This document shows, piece after piece, positions 12,349 through 24,293 of a stretch of DNA of 64,000 bases. The number at the start of each line of letters is the position of its first letter. The first letter of the stretch is position 1. Source of the stretch: Gonium pectorale (Eukaryota; Chlorophyta; Chlorophyceae; Chlamydomonadales; Volvocaceae); contig LSYV01000007.1 in assembly GCA_001584585.1 (NCBI GenBank), forward strand, positions 2,904,861-2,968,860, written 5' to 3'. The notes beneath the pieces are model-generated. The model did not search any database and had not been told where the DNA came from. It saw only the letters and a list, made by a program, of their open reading frames with translations. The translations under genes and the position numbers were made by a program.

Positions 12349-12628
12349 TAGAACAGTCTCGGCTTTGAGTTACATTTCATATTGGTCGGCGTGCTGCGTA
12401 CATATGGAAAAGCGCAGAGAGCAACGAGCAAGCAAGCTGTGATAACTTGTAGGATCCGGATTCATGATCGTTCATTATCGTCCCACACCGCATGTGTTTG
12501 CACAGGCTGTAATGGTTCAATCAAAGCCACTATGACCTCAGAAGGCAAGTTGAGCCGCACCTCCAAGGAACTCCGCGTCACCGACACTACTTGACTAGAG
12601 CCGATCGCCGTGCAGTGGAAGCCCGATA
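12349..12628. promoter_or_regulatory. Presumed bidirectional promoter between GT90 and methyltransferase-like genes
   Basis: 280 bases separate two divergent ATGs (12348 minus, 12629 plus). The stretch is relatively AT-rich for this chromosome. No specific element was recognised. Confidence 0.45.
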
Positions 12629-14425
12629 ATGTCGTCGACATTCGAACTTGGCGAAATTGTTGACGTGAAGGGCTACGGGCGAGCGGAGGTGATCGAGCCA
12701 CTAGTCTCGGACTCGGCCTCCCGGTTTCACGGACGCATTCGCGTACGATATCAGAACGATGGAGCCACGTACTATGCGCGCCCCGAGAACCTGCGCAAAA
12801 CGGTCCAGGTGCGTGCCACTTCGTACGGCCGCTGTGGGAGGCGGCGCCTGCCTCGCCTGCGTGTCATGCCTTTCAGTTTCGCCATCACGCCCTGCCGGGA
12901 TGCTCGTAAAACCGTCTGCTCCCTCCAGGTCAGACAGCGCGTGCTGCTGTGCCACTCAACGACGCACTACCGCACATGTGCAGCGTCCGTGGTCAACTGG
13001 AACGACGCAGTGCTGGAGGTGGGCTCGCACGAGGGTGGGTGGCGGCATTGCTCCTACCTCAGGGAGCCAAGCCCAGTGCACTTTCAGCGTTTATTAATCG
13101 TGCGGTACAGGGCTTGCGTTTTGTGCTGCCGTGGCCTTATCGTAGCTGTGACGGCCCTGGTAACGGCGGTCCTATCGCAGCTGCAAAGTTCTCCGGGAAC
13201 GGTCGTTTACATTCTGGTGGTTCATGGGATGCTGGGCTCTTCACGTGTCGGCTGGCTGGACGCACGGATCCGAGTCCGGACGCGCGTACCCGCCCCTTTG
13301 CCCTTGCCTCGCCCCCAAGAGGATCCTCCCTCCGGCCCCCGCATGCAGGTGAGTGTATGTGGCTCCTGAGCCGCCGCTGCCGCTATATCGTAGGGGTGGA
13401 CAAGTCGCGCACCACAGTGGAGGCTGCGCGGCGGCGCTACCCAGCGCTGCGCTTCGAGGAGGTGGACGGCTTCGACGTGGCGGCGCTCAAGGTGGGCTGG
13501 TGCGGGCGCGGGTTGGTGCATTTAGTGTGAAGTGTGCGTTTTTGTTAGATTTGCTTGAACCATGGCATGCTGCCAGCTTAGTGGTCAGGTGGAAGACGGG
13601 CGGCTGCGGAGCCACGGCTGGGGATGGGGATGGGGCTGAATGTCACAGAGCGGAGGATGCGAGGGGCCCTCGGGCAGTGGCTTGAGAGGCACCATGACTT
13701 GTAGGAGGATGGGAGCTGCAATGCCTATGCGGGCGTTGCTACGCTTATACGAGCAGGTGTACAGGTTCATAAGTCGCGTGGTGTGGACCTACCCTGGTGG
13801 CCACGCAGGCATACATGTCCAGCAATTCGCACTCCGCGGTCATGCCCTCCCCTATTCATACAGCATATAGCCCGCAGTCACCCACCGCCCACAAAACGCC
13901 CGCCAGGCGCTGGGTCCACCCGACGGCAGCGGCTTCTCGGTGGTGCTTGTGGACATTGGTGGCATAGCCTGCCTGCCCACTATAGCGCACCTGGTGGGGC
14001 TGTACTACAAGGTGAGGCGTTGCGCACTCATGCCGGACCCAGCAGGCACGTCAGCACAGCGTGTCTGCACTGGAGAGATCGCGCAAAGCGCGCAGGGCCT
14101 AAGGGCAGGTGTGCTGTGCACCGGACCGCTCTCGCCGTCCGCACCTTGCTGGCCTGTGCCGGTTCTTCCATAATGCTTGCCTTGTGCCTTTCTGCCGCAG
14201 GAGTTTCCCTACACGACCAAGATTGTGGTGAAGAGTGTCTTCCTCAAGCGCCTTGTGGAAGACTCTCTGCCATACAACACAGCGAAGCACAACCCGTGGC
14301 AGCTGCTTGTCGGCGGGGCAGAGGGCGGCGGAGGCGACGGAGGCGCCACGGGCACGGGGCGGCCAAAGCAACGGTCAGGGGAGCATGGGGAGGAGGAGGA
14401 CGAAGACGAGGAGGACAAGGAATAA
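12629..14425 (+). CDS. SAM-dependent methyltransferase-like protein with SH3/Tudor-like N terminus
   Basis: Five exons with consistent phases (12629-12808, 12929-13034, 13349-13491, 13907-14011, 14201-14425) give 252 residues. Residues about 8-58 (IVDVKGYGRAEVIEP, then IRVRYQNDGATYYARPENL) look like a small SH3/Tudor/KOW-type beta-barrel. The second half resembles a class I methyltransferase fold: motif I VLEVGSHEG, beta2 with acidic residue YIVGVDKS, beta3 RFEEVDGFDV and beta4 VVLVDIGG. The substrate cannot be inferred. After the last core strand (TKIVVKSVFLKRLV) the C terminus is an acidic Gly/Glu/Asp tail rich in EEEDEDEED. The acceptor at 13348 was chosen because it preserves phase 1 and gives a continuous fold. 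The long second intron (13035-13348) leaves room for an alternative small exon. Confidence 0.7.
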
Positions 14426-16490
14426 GGGACAGGCGGACCCGGTAACCACCGTGCGCAACGGTCAACAGGGAGGCAAGCAGCAGGCAATGGCTGAGGTGGC
14501 GGGCATCGCCGATGGGGCTGCCGGTTTGGCTCCGGCCTAGACCCGACGGTCGCGCGCGTTGTTCTGATTGTTGGTGTACTGCGTGATGCATACTTGTTTC
14601 GGCCCCCGTGGCGGCGCCACCACGCGATGCTTCGCTAGTGGGGTACCCGGCCTCAACGCCCTCCGAAGAGTTGACAACGCTGTGCTTTGGGTGTTGACGT
14701 CAGGACGGTGATATGGTGCCCCCAGTACGCTCTCCGACAGGCACGCGAGGGCGGGCACCGAGGGTTTGAATACTTAACTCACCACTATATGGGGACCGGC
14801 GCGGCCCTCCGAGCGTACGGTGTTTGGTGTGTAGGCCGGACTGGATAACTAAGTGCTCAGACCATGTTGTGGCTGGAAAAATGAGAAACCTGCACAGCAA
14901 GAGGGAGCTGGCTGCAGCGGCCTGGTACTTATTCTGTATCTGACGGCATTGGTATGGCATCGGCATACTTGGGCGCTTTGGTTACGGGAAGCCAGGTGCG
15001 GGTGGGACACATGCAGGGAGTCGGCGGCGCCATGTGAGGGTACGCGTATGTGCATGCCAATCTAGGTGAGAGCCAGTCCGATGGCAACGATGGCGTCAAG
15101 TACCGATGGGTGGAGCAGCTCAAGGTCGTAACGATAGCTGATGGTGTCCAGACAATTATGTAGTGGAAAGCCCGAGGACCGGTTGCGCGTGCGCACAAAC
15201 CCCGCAAGGCCTGGCGTGTACCGACGCATACGCCATACTCAACTCCCGTGACATTGCCTGTCCTATCGTTTAGCGAGCGAGCATCCCAGCACCTTCCTGA
15301 CTTTCCCAACCGCAGCGGTGCGCAGGTAAGCGCACCTGGGATCTCCTTCAATCCTTTGCCAGAATTAGCGCAGACGGTAAGGAACGCTCCGTGCATCGGC
15401 TTTGTTATACAGTTATACACCAGGAGAGCGACCAGCGCTGCAAGGATGGCTTAGCACTAGCTTGACACCCATGGTTTCCGAGATAGCATTGTATTAAGCC
15501 CGCTGTGAAAGGCCGCCTGGGTCTGCTCAAACCACGGATTGGCAACGGTGTGGTCGTGCACCCTTTCTGTGCGGCCGTTTTAGGGGTGGTCGTGAAGTGC
15601 GCTGTGACTCGTGCAACCGAACCGATGAAGCTCTGGAGACGACGCGTTTTTTTTTCCAAATCTGACATTCAGACAGCTCCTTGAAGGAAGTGAGTAGCTC
15701 AATCCTTGTGCCCGGCCTCTTGTGACGTAGTTCCCAGCAACCAAAGTGGTTTGACATGCGGCACCGGCCGTCACCGGCAGCGTTGCGGCATCCTGTGCGA
15801 GCCCTAATGACCAGTCCCAATACGCATCCTCAACCCAGCAACGCACATCTTCAATGAGCCTGCGCCGCAACGTGCAGCAACAGCAATAACTCGTCCAGCC
15901 TAATGCACGACGCGACATGGGTTCAGCGCCGCCATTGGATTGTTGGCAAATCGCAGAGAGCAAACACCACCCTGCCTGTGAAACACGCTCGTGCACCTTC
16001 CACATCCGAGCACGAATCACCCACGTTGAGCGCTCAGACCTACCTCGCCGTGCCTCGCTGCTAGCCATCCTGCCAACCCACCCACCCGCACGCCAAGCCT
16101 TGGAGAAGTGTCGCGCACGCTTAACGTTGCTTCCAACAGTAACGGCCCATGCATTAAGAATCATGAAGCTTGAAACACCATCACGCAAGTTGCGGGCAGC
16201 TGGGGCAGTTGTGCAAAATGGGTGGCCATGGGTGCTGAGCGTTAGTACGCAGCAAAAGTATAGAAGGAATTCACACGGCCATCATGTGTGTTTGCAAACG
16301 CCACGGTTTCACAGCGGCAGTAGGCAAGCCCGGCCTCACCCCTCAGCTGTCAACAGAGACAAAGATCCGTCGTAAGCGGCCTGACGCTCCATAAGCACGT
16401 TCACTGCGCCTCTACGGCGCCCCCACCAGGACATGCGCGCAATCATAGCAGTTGAACATGTACATAATCGGCACCTCCTATGCCGGCCGC
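14426..16490. other. Intergenic region, no supported gene
   Basis: About 2 kb between the converging methyltransferase-like gene and the F-box/propeller gene. Base composition is more balanced than in the genes. A 202-codon minus ORF (15580-16188) has no recognised motif and no coding-like third-position bias, so it is not called. The region must contain both 3' UTRs. Confidence 0.5.
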
Positions 16491-18981
16491 TCAGCAAACG
16501 CAGATACCGTTGGGATGCGCGTGCCAGCGAGCCTGCCAGCGCGCCAGGATGCGCAGCCCGCCGCCTCCACCCTCGCCTCCAGGCCGCTCCTCATCCGCAA
16601 GCGTCCCTACCCGGCACTCCGCCCGGGAGGGGTGCGCTAGGCTCACTGTCCAGTCCTCGTGGAGCGTCATGCACAGCAGCGGCGGCGGCTGAGGCGAATG
16701 GGAATCCTGCGGTGCCACCGCCGCCACCAGTCGTGTCACCGGTGCCGCCGCCGAGCACTCAGACGCAACGGGATCACGCCAGCTGCTGCTGCCGGCCAAG
16801 TGCGGCTGCGGAGGCCGCTGCGGGACGAAGCACACGTCCCACGGCAGCATGGGCAGCGGGTTGCCGCCTGTGCGGCTGGGAGCCGGCCCAGCGCCGCCCC
16901 CGCCAGCTGCGCTGCTGCCGCCAGCCGTGTGTCGCCCGGCCGTGCCAGGTGCGGGGCTGCCGTGAGCCTGGAGCGCCCGCGCAGCCCGCGCAGACAAGCT
17001 GCCCCTCGTGGAGGCAGATGGTCCGTCGTCCGCTGCTGCCGCGCGGGCACCCAGCCCCGCCCCAGATGCCCCCGTTGGTGCCGTGCTCTCGCCCGCATCG
17101 CTGTCAAGGCCAACGCCGCCGCCGCTATCGCTGTCATCATTGCTGCCGCTGCCGCCAGCAGCATCCGCATCCGCCCGACCTGGCCGGCTGCCCACGGCCT
17201 CGCCGTCAAGTCGCGCGCGCGCTCGCGCCCGCCCCCTCGGCCGCCGCGGGGACTGCGCTGCCTCGGCTGCCACAGCTGGCGGCACCCGGACGGCCTGCGG
17301 CACCGGCATCTGCACCACCCGCAGCACGCTGCCCGCCCGCTCGCCCGCCGCGGGCCCCGCCAGCTGCACCAGTCCCGCGTCGAAGGAGGTGACCCACAGG
17401 CTTGACCCGTCGGGAGAGAATCGCAGACCCGCGGGTCGCCGCAGCAGCGGCGGGCCCCGGTAGAAGAGGTAGGGCTCGACCGGCGCCGTTGCAGCGGCAG
17501 TGACGGTCGCCGCCGCCACCGTGCCGGCTTCGCCGTCGGGCGCTGCCGCCGCTGATGCGAGCTCCTGCGGTGGCGCCCGAGATCCCGGTGGGGCGGGCGG
17601 CGCCACTCCAAGGCACTCGAGCGGCACGCACAGCACGTCGCCGGATGCCGCGGGCGGGCGGGCCCTCGAGTAGATTTTGCCCCGGGTGTTGTAGCTGCGG
17701 GCCACCGCGCAATAGAGGCAAGAGGCGTCGGGCCCCAGTGTCATGCCCCAGGCCACCCAGTCGTCGCCGGCGGTCACGATGGAGAGGACCACGCCGCGGC
17801 CGTAGGCGGTGGGCTGATGGCCGCCGCTAGGTGGGAGCGAAGAGGAGGGGCCGGCGCACGCAGGCGGCTGGATGCCGATGCGCGCCACGGTGCAGTGCAG
17901 CGCCCCCGCCACGTACAGCGCGTCGTCCGTTGCGCAGATGCCCTGCGCAGGACGTGGCGAGGCACAAGGGAAACAGGCACGGCTCCTCAGGCGGACATGC
18001 AGACCCGCTGGACGTGGCTGGCGGTGTAACCTGATCTCTGCTAGGTGTTATGTGGCCAAATCTGTTTTGGGTCTACTAGCCTACTAGGCGTTCAAGGCCG
18101 TCAGAGGGTAGGCATGCGCCCTGCAGCCGCACGCACCTCGGGATCCTGCATCTCCTCGGAATCGAACACGATGAAGGCGCCCAGGGGCAGCAGAGTGGTT
18201 GCGTCGAAGGCCATGACTCCCGGCAGGTCGTAGCGGCACGCGTACACCGTCGGACCCACGGGTCGGCGCACCAGCAGCGGACTGACCGCGTCCGGTGCCG
18301 CACCCGCCGTCGCGGCAGAGCACGCCTCGCCAGCGGCTGCATTCGCACGCACAGCGTCCCACGCCGGCGGCCCGCAGGAGATGCCCGTCATCCACACGTC
18401 GTCCTCGCTGGTCTTGCCGCGCCGCCGGTTCAGCGTCAGCGCCGCCTTGCGGCGGCGCTTCTTCCGGTCCTGCGCCGGCTGACGCTGGCCCCAGGTATTT
18501 CGAAGAAGCACCCGGGAGGGGTCATGGCCCTGGCGGTGGTGGTCCCAGTGGTGGATTAAAATACATGTGCGTCTACTGCGCCACAGCCTAGGCGCCTTCA
18601 ACGTGCGGTAGCAGGTACCAGCTGCTAGAGGTCACATGGGCCGTGTGGGTGTGCTAATGCTCATCTGGGTCCCTTGTGCCTGACCACGGGCATACTGACC
18701 GTTGCAGGTGACGACACGGGAGGCTGAAATGGGCTACCCACGCTGCCACGCACCTGCATTGCGATGTCAATCTCAATGAGGATGCCCGGGCTGCCGCAAG
18801 CCACTATCGCCGCCTTGGAAAAGGGACAAACACGCAGCTCCAGCATCTCCACCACCAACTCCCGAATACTTCTGCACGCCTGTGACGCCATAAATGCCTG
18901 ACGCCGTGTCAGGAAGGAGAAAATGACGCAGGCAACGTCGCGTTGACACTGAACGATGTCAAGGAGTGCCGACATTGTCAA
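16491..18981 (-). CDS. F-box-like N terminus with NHL/SMP-30-like beta-propeller
   Basis: Three exons (18754-18981, 18137-18469, 16491-17942), all phase 0, give about 670 residues. Residues about 4-45 (VACVIFSFLTRRQAFMASQ, then CRSIRELV) resemble an F-box helix bundle, though it is degenerate. The rest contains repeated strand-rich blocks suggestive of an NHL/SMP-30-type propeller: GPTVYACRYDLPGVMAFD, GICATDDALYVAGALH, RPAGLRFSPDGSSLWVTSFD and a final ARWHAHPNGICVC. A Ser/Ala/Asp-rich disordered insert of about 130 residues separates blades. If the F-box is real the protein could be an SCF substrate receptor; this is inference. The acceptor of the second exon could alternatively lie 15 bases upstream, adding five residues. 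The protein starts head to head with the mechanosensitive channel region. Confidence 0.6.
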
Positions 18982-19262
18982 ATTGTAATAGTGAGGTCAT
19001 AGTCTTATTCTAATGGAGCCGTGTCGGCAAAGGCTTAAGGAAGGCCGTTCAAAATCCAGGCGGGGCCGAGCAACGGCAACCGATCATGCAAGAACATACA
19101 GGAACATGTACGTTGCAGTGAATGCATCCAATCTTGCACGTACTTCATCTAGGCACTGCACGGATACTGTGCTTAGCTCCTCGGAAACCCCAGAAACGTG
19201 CGCATTGAGAGTGCCTCAGCGGCTCGCCGCAGCATCAAACATCTACCGAGCATCAACGCAGC

Positions 19263-19826
19263 TCACGGGGGACGAAACCACAGATTGCGCCCCCCACCCG
19301 GCAGTTGACGCAGTGCCTGACAGTCTGCAGCTTTGAGGAATGCTGCCGCGTCGAGTATCGCCGACGGGTCAACCAAAGAGCTCAGGCTGCCAAGTTTGCG
19401 AGGGACCCGTTGCAACGCCGCGCCCGTGGCCGCGCGCAGCGGCACGCCGAGTTGCGCCAACGCCGCTAGCGCACGTCCACTGGCGTCGTGGAACCCCTCT
19501 ACAACGCCTGCCTCGACAGCGACGGTTGTGTCCACCCGCGGCAGTCTGGCAACAGTTTGGGGCGCAGAGCTTGCCCAATGGGACCCCTGCTCAGCACACC
19601 CAGGTAGATAGGCTCGGGAGTTTTGCATAGCTGCGCACAGCGCACCTTCGGCGTGAGTGGGTGACTGAGTCCCGCAGCTTCCGAGTTTTCGTGGCCATGC
19701 CTCACGGACTAGGGACACGATTTCCGTTACCTTCCCTTCCGGGCCCTCTATCCAGAGCTGATCTTTCGTCCCCTTCATCGCTCTGCCGCTTTGGCTCAAC
19801 CGGTCCCCGCAGGACCCGCAAGTCAT
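19263..19826 (-). CDS. Possible small gene of unknown function (conflicts with channel 5' exon)
   Basis: An uninterrupted minus frame of 187 codons ends at 19263. Its C-terminal half looks protein-like, with amphipathic helices (ALAALAQLGVPLRAATGAAL; DPSAILDAAAFLKAADCQAL) and a terminal NLWFRPP. An internal ATG near 19778 (MKGTKDQLWIEGPEGKVTEI) is a plausible start. No family is recognised. It overlaps the proposed first exon of the mechanosensitive channel on the other strand, so at most one of the two interpretations is likely to be right. Confidence 0.3.
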   Translation of the reverse strand: MTCGSCGDRLSQSGRAMKGTKDQLWIEGPEGKVTEIVSLVREAWPRKLGSCGTQSPTHAEGALCAAMQNSRAYLPGCAEQGSHWASSAPQTVARLPRVDTTVAVEAGVVEGFHDASGRALAALAQLGVPLRAATGAALQRVPRKLGSLSSLVDPSAILDAAAFLKAADCQALRQLPGGGRNLWFRPP

Positions 19827-21730
19827 CCTCGCCGCGCTCTACGGGCCGCTGCTGTCGGCGCTTGGCGGCGAGGGAAGGCGAGTGTCCCTGTCCCTTTCAG
19901 TCATCCTCCAGGCTGACAGCTGCCGTACCGTGCGGTGCGCTTGATGCGGTACTTGTGTATGTCGGCCCACTCCCTGCCCCTTCCTTGCCGTGCAGCTGGC
20001 AGCTCTACCTCGTGAGCCGCTTCGTCAAGGAGGTCCTGGCGGTGGTGGCGGCGGCGTGGGTCGGCTACTGGCTGCTGACCAAGGTGGCGGCGCGCAGCGC
20101 GGAGGTGGGGCCCTTGCGGGGCAGGGGGGCGAAGCTTGACGGCCGGCCGGCAGGGTGAGTGAGGGGCACGTAGCTGCAGGAGGTTGGGGGACAAATGCAG
20201 CGGGCGTGGAGGGCGGAGGGCGTCGGCGGTCGTGGGGCTGCTGGGCGCGTGGCTTCGGGCGAGCTTCCGGGCTGCGGTTGCGCTCGGCGCGTGCTGAGTC
20301 GTGAGGCTGCCCTCCCCTGCAACGCAGGTGCTGGAGGACTATGCGCCGCGCGGCAGGAATGTGGCCGGAGCAGCAGCAGTGGGTGCCGCAACGGCGGCTG
20401 CCACGGTTGGGGGTCCCGCCGGCGCCGCCACCGCGGCAGCCGCTGGCGCCGCCGTGGGTGCCACCGCCAGCAGCCCCGGCGGCAGTGAGCTGCTTCGGCT
20501 GGTGGCCGCGGCGCTGACTGGCCCGCAGGCGCGGCTCTTCCTATCGGTCGTACTGCTGGTCAACGTCGCTCGAACAACCACATACATCTTTGACGGCTTC
20601 ATCTCAACCTTCAACCCGCGCCTGCCAAACGACTGGCTGGGTGGGTGCGCATGAAGCCTGGCAGCTCTGTTTAGGGGGTCCAGGATGGTTGACAATGAAG
20701 TGTCATGGGTATGGCCCGAAGGTCTTCGTACACAGCAACGGCTAGGGTCAGTGCCTGCGGCCCCCGTACCTACGATGCCTCCTCGCGCCAGAACACTACG
20801 GTTGACGCTACTAACTCCGCTTTGCCGCTCAACTCCGTGTGACTTGCCAGACGACCTGGTTCGGCTGGTGGCCCAGGGCCTGGCTCCGCTGGACAGTGCC
20901 CTCACCAAGCTCAGCCTGGTGGGGAGCGGCCGTGCGGGCGGGCAGGCGGGCATTCTGAAGGAGCGCCTTGGCAGGGTGCCTGATGCTTCGCGCGACAGCG
21001 ACGTCGCCCGCCGAGCGCACGGCGCCGGTCACACCGCAAGCAGTGCAGTTGTCAACTAGGTAGTCAAGGAGCCCCCAGCGGCGCGCTCGTGGCCCCTAGA
21101 CGCCACTCGGACGCCTCGTTGTGGCTTTACCGGGGGCGATAGTTCAGTCATTTGCCAATGCATCGTGTAAGCAAGCGCTTGTATATATGTGACCCTCTCT
21201 GCCGCACACTGATCGGACCTCCCTCTCCCCCTCCCCCTCCCCCGCCCCGGCAGGTGGGCACCGCGCTGTTCGGCTGCGCGGTGCTGCTCCGCTGGAAGGA
21301 CGTGACGGTGGCGTACCTGGTCCGGCAGCACATCGAGCCGCTGGACAAGGGGCACGAGCTGACACAGAACTTCATCAACCCCGCATCCAAGTGCGTGGGC
21401 CGGGGTCGGGGGTCGCGGGAGGGGGGCACGTGGGGAACGTGTCTACGCGCCGCATGCCTCCCTTCGCGACTTCTTTTTGTCTCAGCCGGTCATCTCTCCC
21501 GCCAGCTCCCACGCAGCCTGCTCTCTCAGCCAGCCCGCCCGCCCCCACGCAGCCTGCTGAACTGGGTGCTGGTCGTGGCGAGCGCACTCTGGCTGGCGAC
21601 GGGTCTGGGGCTGAACCTCAAGGTGTGCGCGAGGGAGCGGGAGCGGAGGCGGAGGGCCAAACTCTGCACCTAGGCCCGGCCGGGGGGAGCGGGGGACGCC
21701 CATGGGTTTTGGGAGAGCAGCGTATCACGC

Positions 21731-21764
<34 letters not shown>

Positions 21765-24293
21765 GCGCATGAGCCGCAATCAGTGTCTGAGAGAATGGAT
21801 ACCGTGCTCGTGTCACGCCCATCAGCCCAAGCCGCTGTGCACCCTCCCCGCACATGCCGGCATGCTGCCGCTTGTCCGCCCTTGGTCACCCCCGCCCCCC
21901 GCAGCCCCTGCTGGCGGTCGGCGGCGCCAGCGGCATCATTATCGGTCTCGCCACGCAGCAGGTGTTGGGCAACTTCGTCAGCGGGCTCAACATCTTCCTC
22001 GCGAGGTGCGGCATGGGGCATGGGGCGTGTGAGGGTCCTGGGTTGCAGACCACACGGCGGCGCCATAACTCCCACCCGTGAGGGCCCGTGAGGCCTGGAG
22101 CGCGTGGAACAGCAGCCGGCAGGCAACCACAACCGAGATTTTCCTAGTCGGCGGTAACGTAACGCCCTGCCGCCTACTCCTCGCACCCCCCCCCTGCAGG
22201 CCATTCGTGGCTGGCGAGTACATCAGCCTCTCCGGGATAGCCAACGCCGCCAACGTAAGTTCAGTCCCGAACCCGTTGCCGATCCTGCAACACGCCCTTC
22301 ACGTCGTTACGTCGATCGCCCTCTCCCGGCTCCCACAAAGGAGTAACGGCCAGGTCGCGACGGCGCCTGCGCCTGCTGCCATACGCTGACCGCAGTGCTC
22401 TGTCACAGTGCTCTCCCCTTCTGAAGTCCCGTTCCGGGCCCGCCCAACGCCCTTCGCCGCGGGCAATGCTCCAGCGTCTGTTAAACGATCCCGTGCCTCA
22501 CTCTGCTTCGCCCGGTCCCATTCTCCCTCGTTGCCATGCCCATGCGTCACCTCGTTGTCCCCATCTGACCATCCAAATATCCTTACACCATCCGGCCTCC
22601 CCCACCACCGCCCCTGCCCCTCAGCCCCGCCAAAACCACGCCAAGATCGCCAGAATTTCTTCATTTTATTTGTGTGCGAGTCGGTGTCTGCGACGCAACC
22701 CGTTACCCGCGTTCAGTTCCCCTGCCCCTCCTCTCCCCATACCCCCTTTCCCCTCCCCTCCACCCGCAGGTGAGCGGCCGCGTCATCCGGGTGGACCCCA
22801 TGCGGACGCTGCTCGCCACCGAGGACAGCAGCACCATCTCGGTGCCCAACCAAGTCATAGCGGTCAGGTTAGTCAGTGTGTGTTTGCGGCCGGCAGGGGA
22901 GGCCGGACTGGCGTCGGAGGAAGCGCAGAATGGCACAGGGTGCCAACACGCCGTAACCTTGCCTGCCAGGGTCACTCGTGCGTATGCACACCCTGCTGCA
23001 CGTGAAGGACGCCGGCCTAACGCTCCCGCACCCGCCCCCCGTCGGCTCGGCTGGCAGCATTGTGGTCAACCGCTCCCGGGCGCCGCACTGGAGCGTCGGC
23101 AGCACCAGCCCGCTGCTGGCCAACCCGCGGGAGCTCCGCTGGCGCATGAAGCTGCCGCATGCAGCCCTGGACAAGATGCAGGTGCGGCCGGGATCATGGG
23201 GACGACGAGCCGGGGTAAAGTGCTCTCTCGCGCGTCATTGGGTGGAGTGTGCCACGCGGTGTCGCCCCGCGGGGGAGCCCCCAGCAGCACGCGCTCCTGG
23301 GGAGTTTCACGGGAAGCCTGCTTGGTGAAGTCATACCAGTCATCTCTTTGCGGCGGCGTTCTGCGCTTCCCGGGGCCTGGTTGCCACGAGCCCCCGTTGC
23401 GCCCAGAGGAATACTACCGCGCTTTGCCATGGGCTGTTTGGGCAGCCTAACAGGCGAGCCCACCCCTTACGTCCGTGCCGGGACAGGAACTGGAGGTCCG
23501 CATGGAGCAGGCGCTGGCGTCCGTGCTGCCGACCACCAAGGTCCGCCCGGCAGCGGTCAGGCGCAAATTATGCGAGAGATAGGGCGCTCTGCTCATTGAT
23601 ATGCTTACTGTGTGCTCCAAAGCGCGAACATGTATAACGCTTTGGGTGCATGCTTTGTTCTTGTGTACCTCTGGCCACACAATGCGCAGGCATGCCGTAT
23701 GTGCTGCAAGCATGCCTCGCCGTCTGGGCTTTGCATTTGAAGTGCACATCTTGTTAGCCGCCACTCTACAATCCCCTCGCATGTGGCCCCTTGGTCCTCA
23801 GGTCCGCCACACACCGCCCGACCTGGAGATCGTCCGATTCACGGAGGCGGGCGCGGAGGTGGCGGCCAAGGTGAGGAAGAGCAGGGGCAGGGTGCTTGGT
23901 GTCGGCTATGATCCGTGAGGCGGAAGGGCCGGGCCGGTGCGCAGCGGGGGGTCACGAGGTGCACCTACTCGGGTGTGCACTGGCTCTATCAGCCCAGGGC
24001 CAGCCTTGTAGCCCTTCAACCCACGTGTTAGTGGTCGCCTACCCGGACTGGCGCCCGCTGCAGGTCAACTTGGCCTGGCGCCTGCGCGGCGGTCAGCAGG
24101 CACGGGAGCAACACGAGCGGCAGGAGACGCAGGAGGCGCTGGTGCAGGTGGGGCAGCGGCTGGCGACTAGCAAGCCGGTTCACGGTTCCCTGGTTCTGGC
24201 CAATGCCCCTCGTTCCATGCAGCGTATACCGGCGGGCTGTGCGTTCCCTTGCAGCTGTGCTGGAGCCTGAACGCATCATTCTGCGCGATGTGA
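19340..24293 (+). CDS. MscS-family mechanosensitive ion channel (MSC1-like)
   Basis: Fifteen phase-consistent exons: 19340-19603, 19813-19881, 20003-20104, 20328-20640, 20851-20918, 21254-21390, 21553-21622, 21905-22005, 22200-22254, 22770-22867, 23058-23181, 23487-23540, 23802-23870, 24064-24147 and 24255-24293. They give about 548 residues. Transmembrane stretches include KEVLAVVAAAWVGYWLL, ARLFLSVVLLVNVA and LLNWVLVVASALWLATGLGL. The pore helix and start of the beta domain are unmistakable (GGASGIIIGLATQQVLGNFV, then RPFVAGEYISLSG), followed by VSGRVIRVDPMRTLL and SVPNQVIAVSIVVNRSRA. The family opens a pore on membrane tension; algal MSC1 acts in chloroplast membranes. The Arg/Pro-rich N terminus encoded by exon 1 could be an organelle transit peptide. 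The first and last exons are the weakest parts of the model, and exon 1 conflicts with a minus-strand ORF. Confidence 0.85.
21731..21765. repeat. (GGCT)n microsatellite
   Basis: About eight GGCT units run head to tail inside the channel intron between the 21553-21622 and 21905-22005 exons. It is a simple repeat with no apparent function. Confidence 0.9.

Noticed and set aside
15580..16188. 202-codon minus ORF considered as a transposon fragment
   Set aside because: No reverse transcriptase, integrase or transposase motif could be found, and no flanking repeats.
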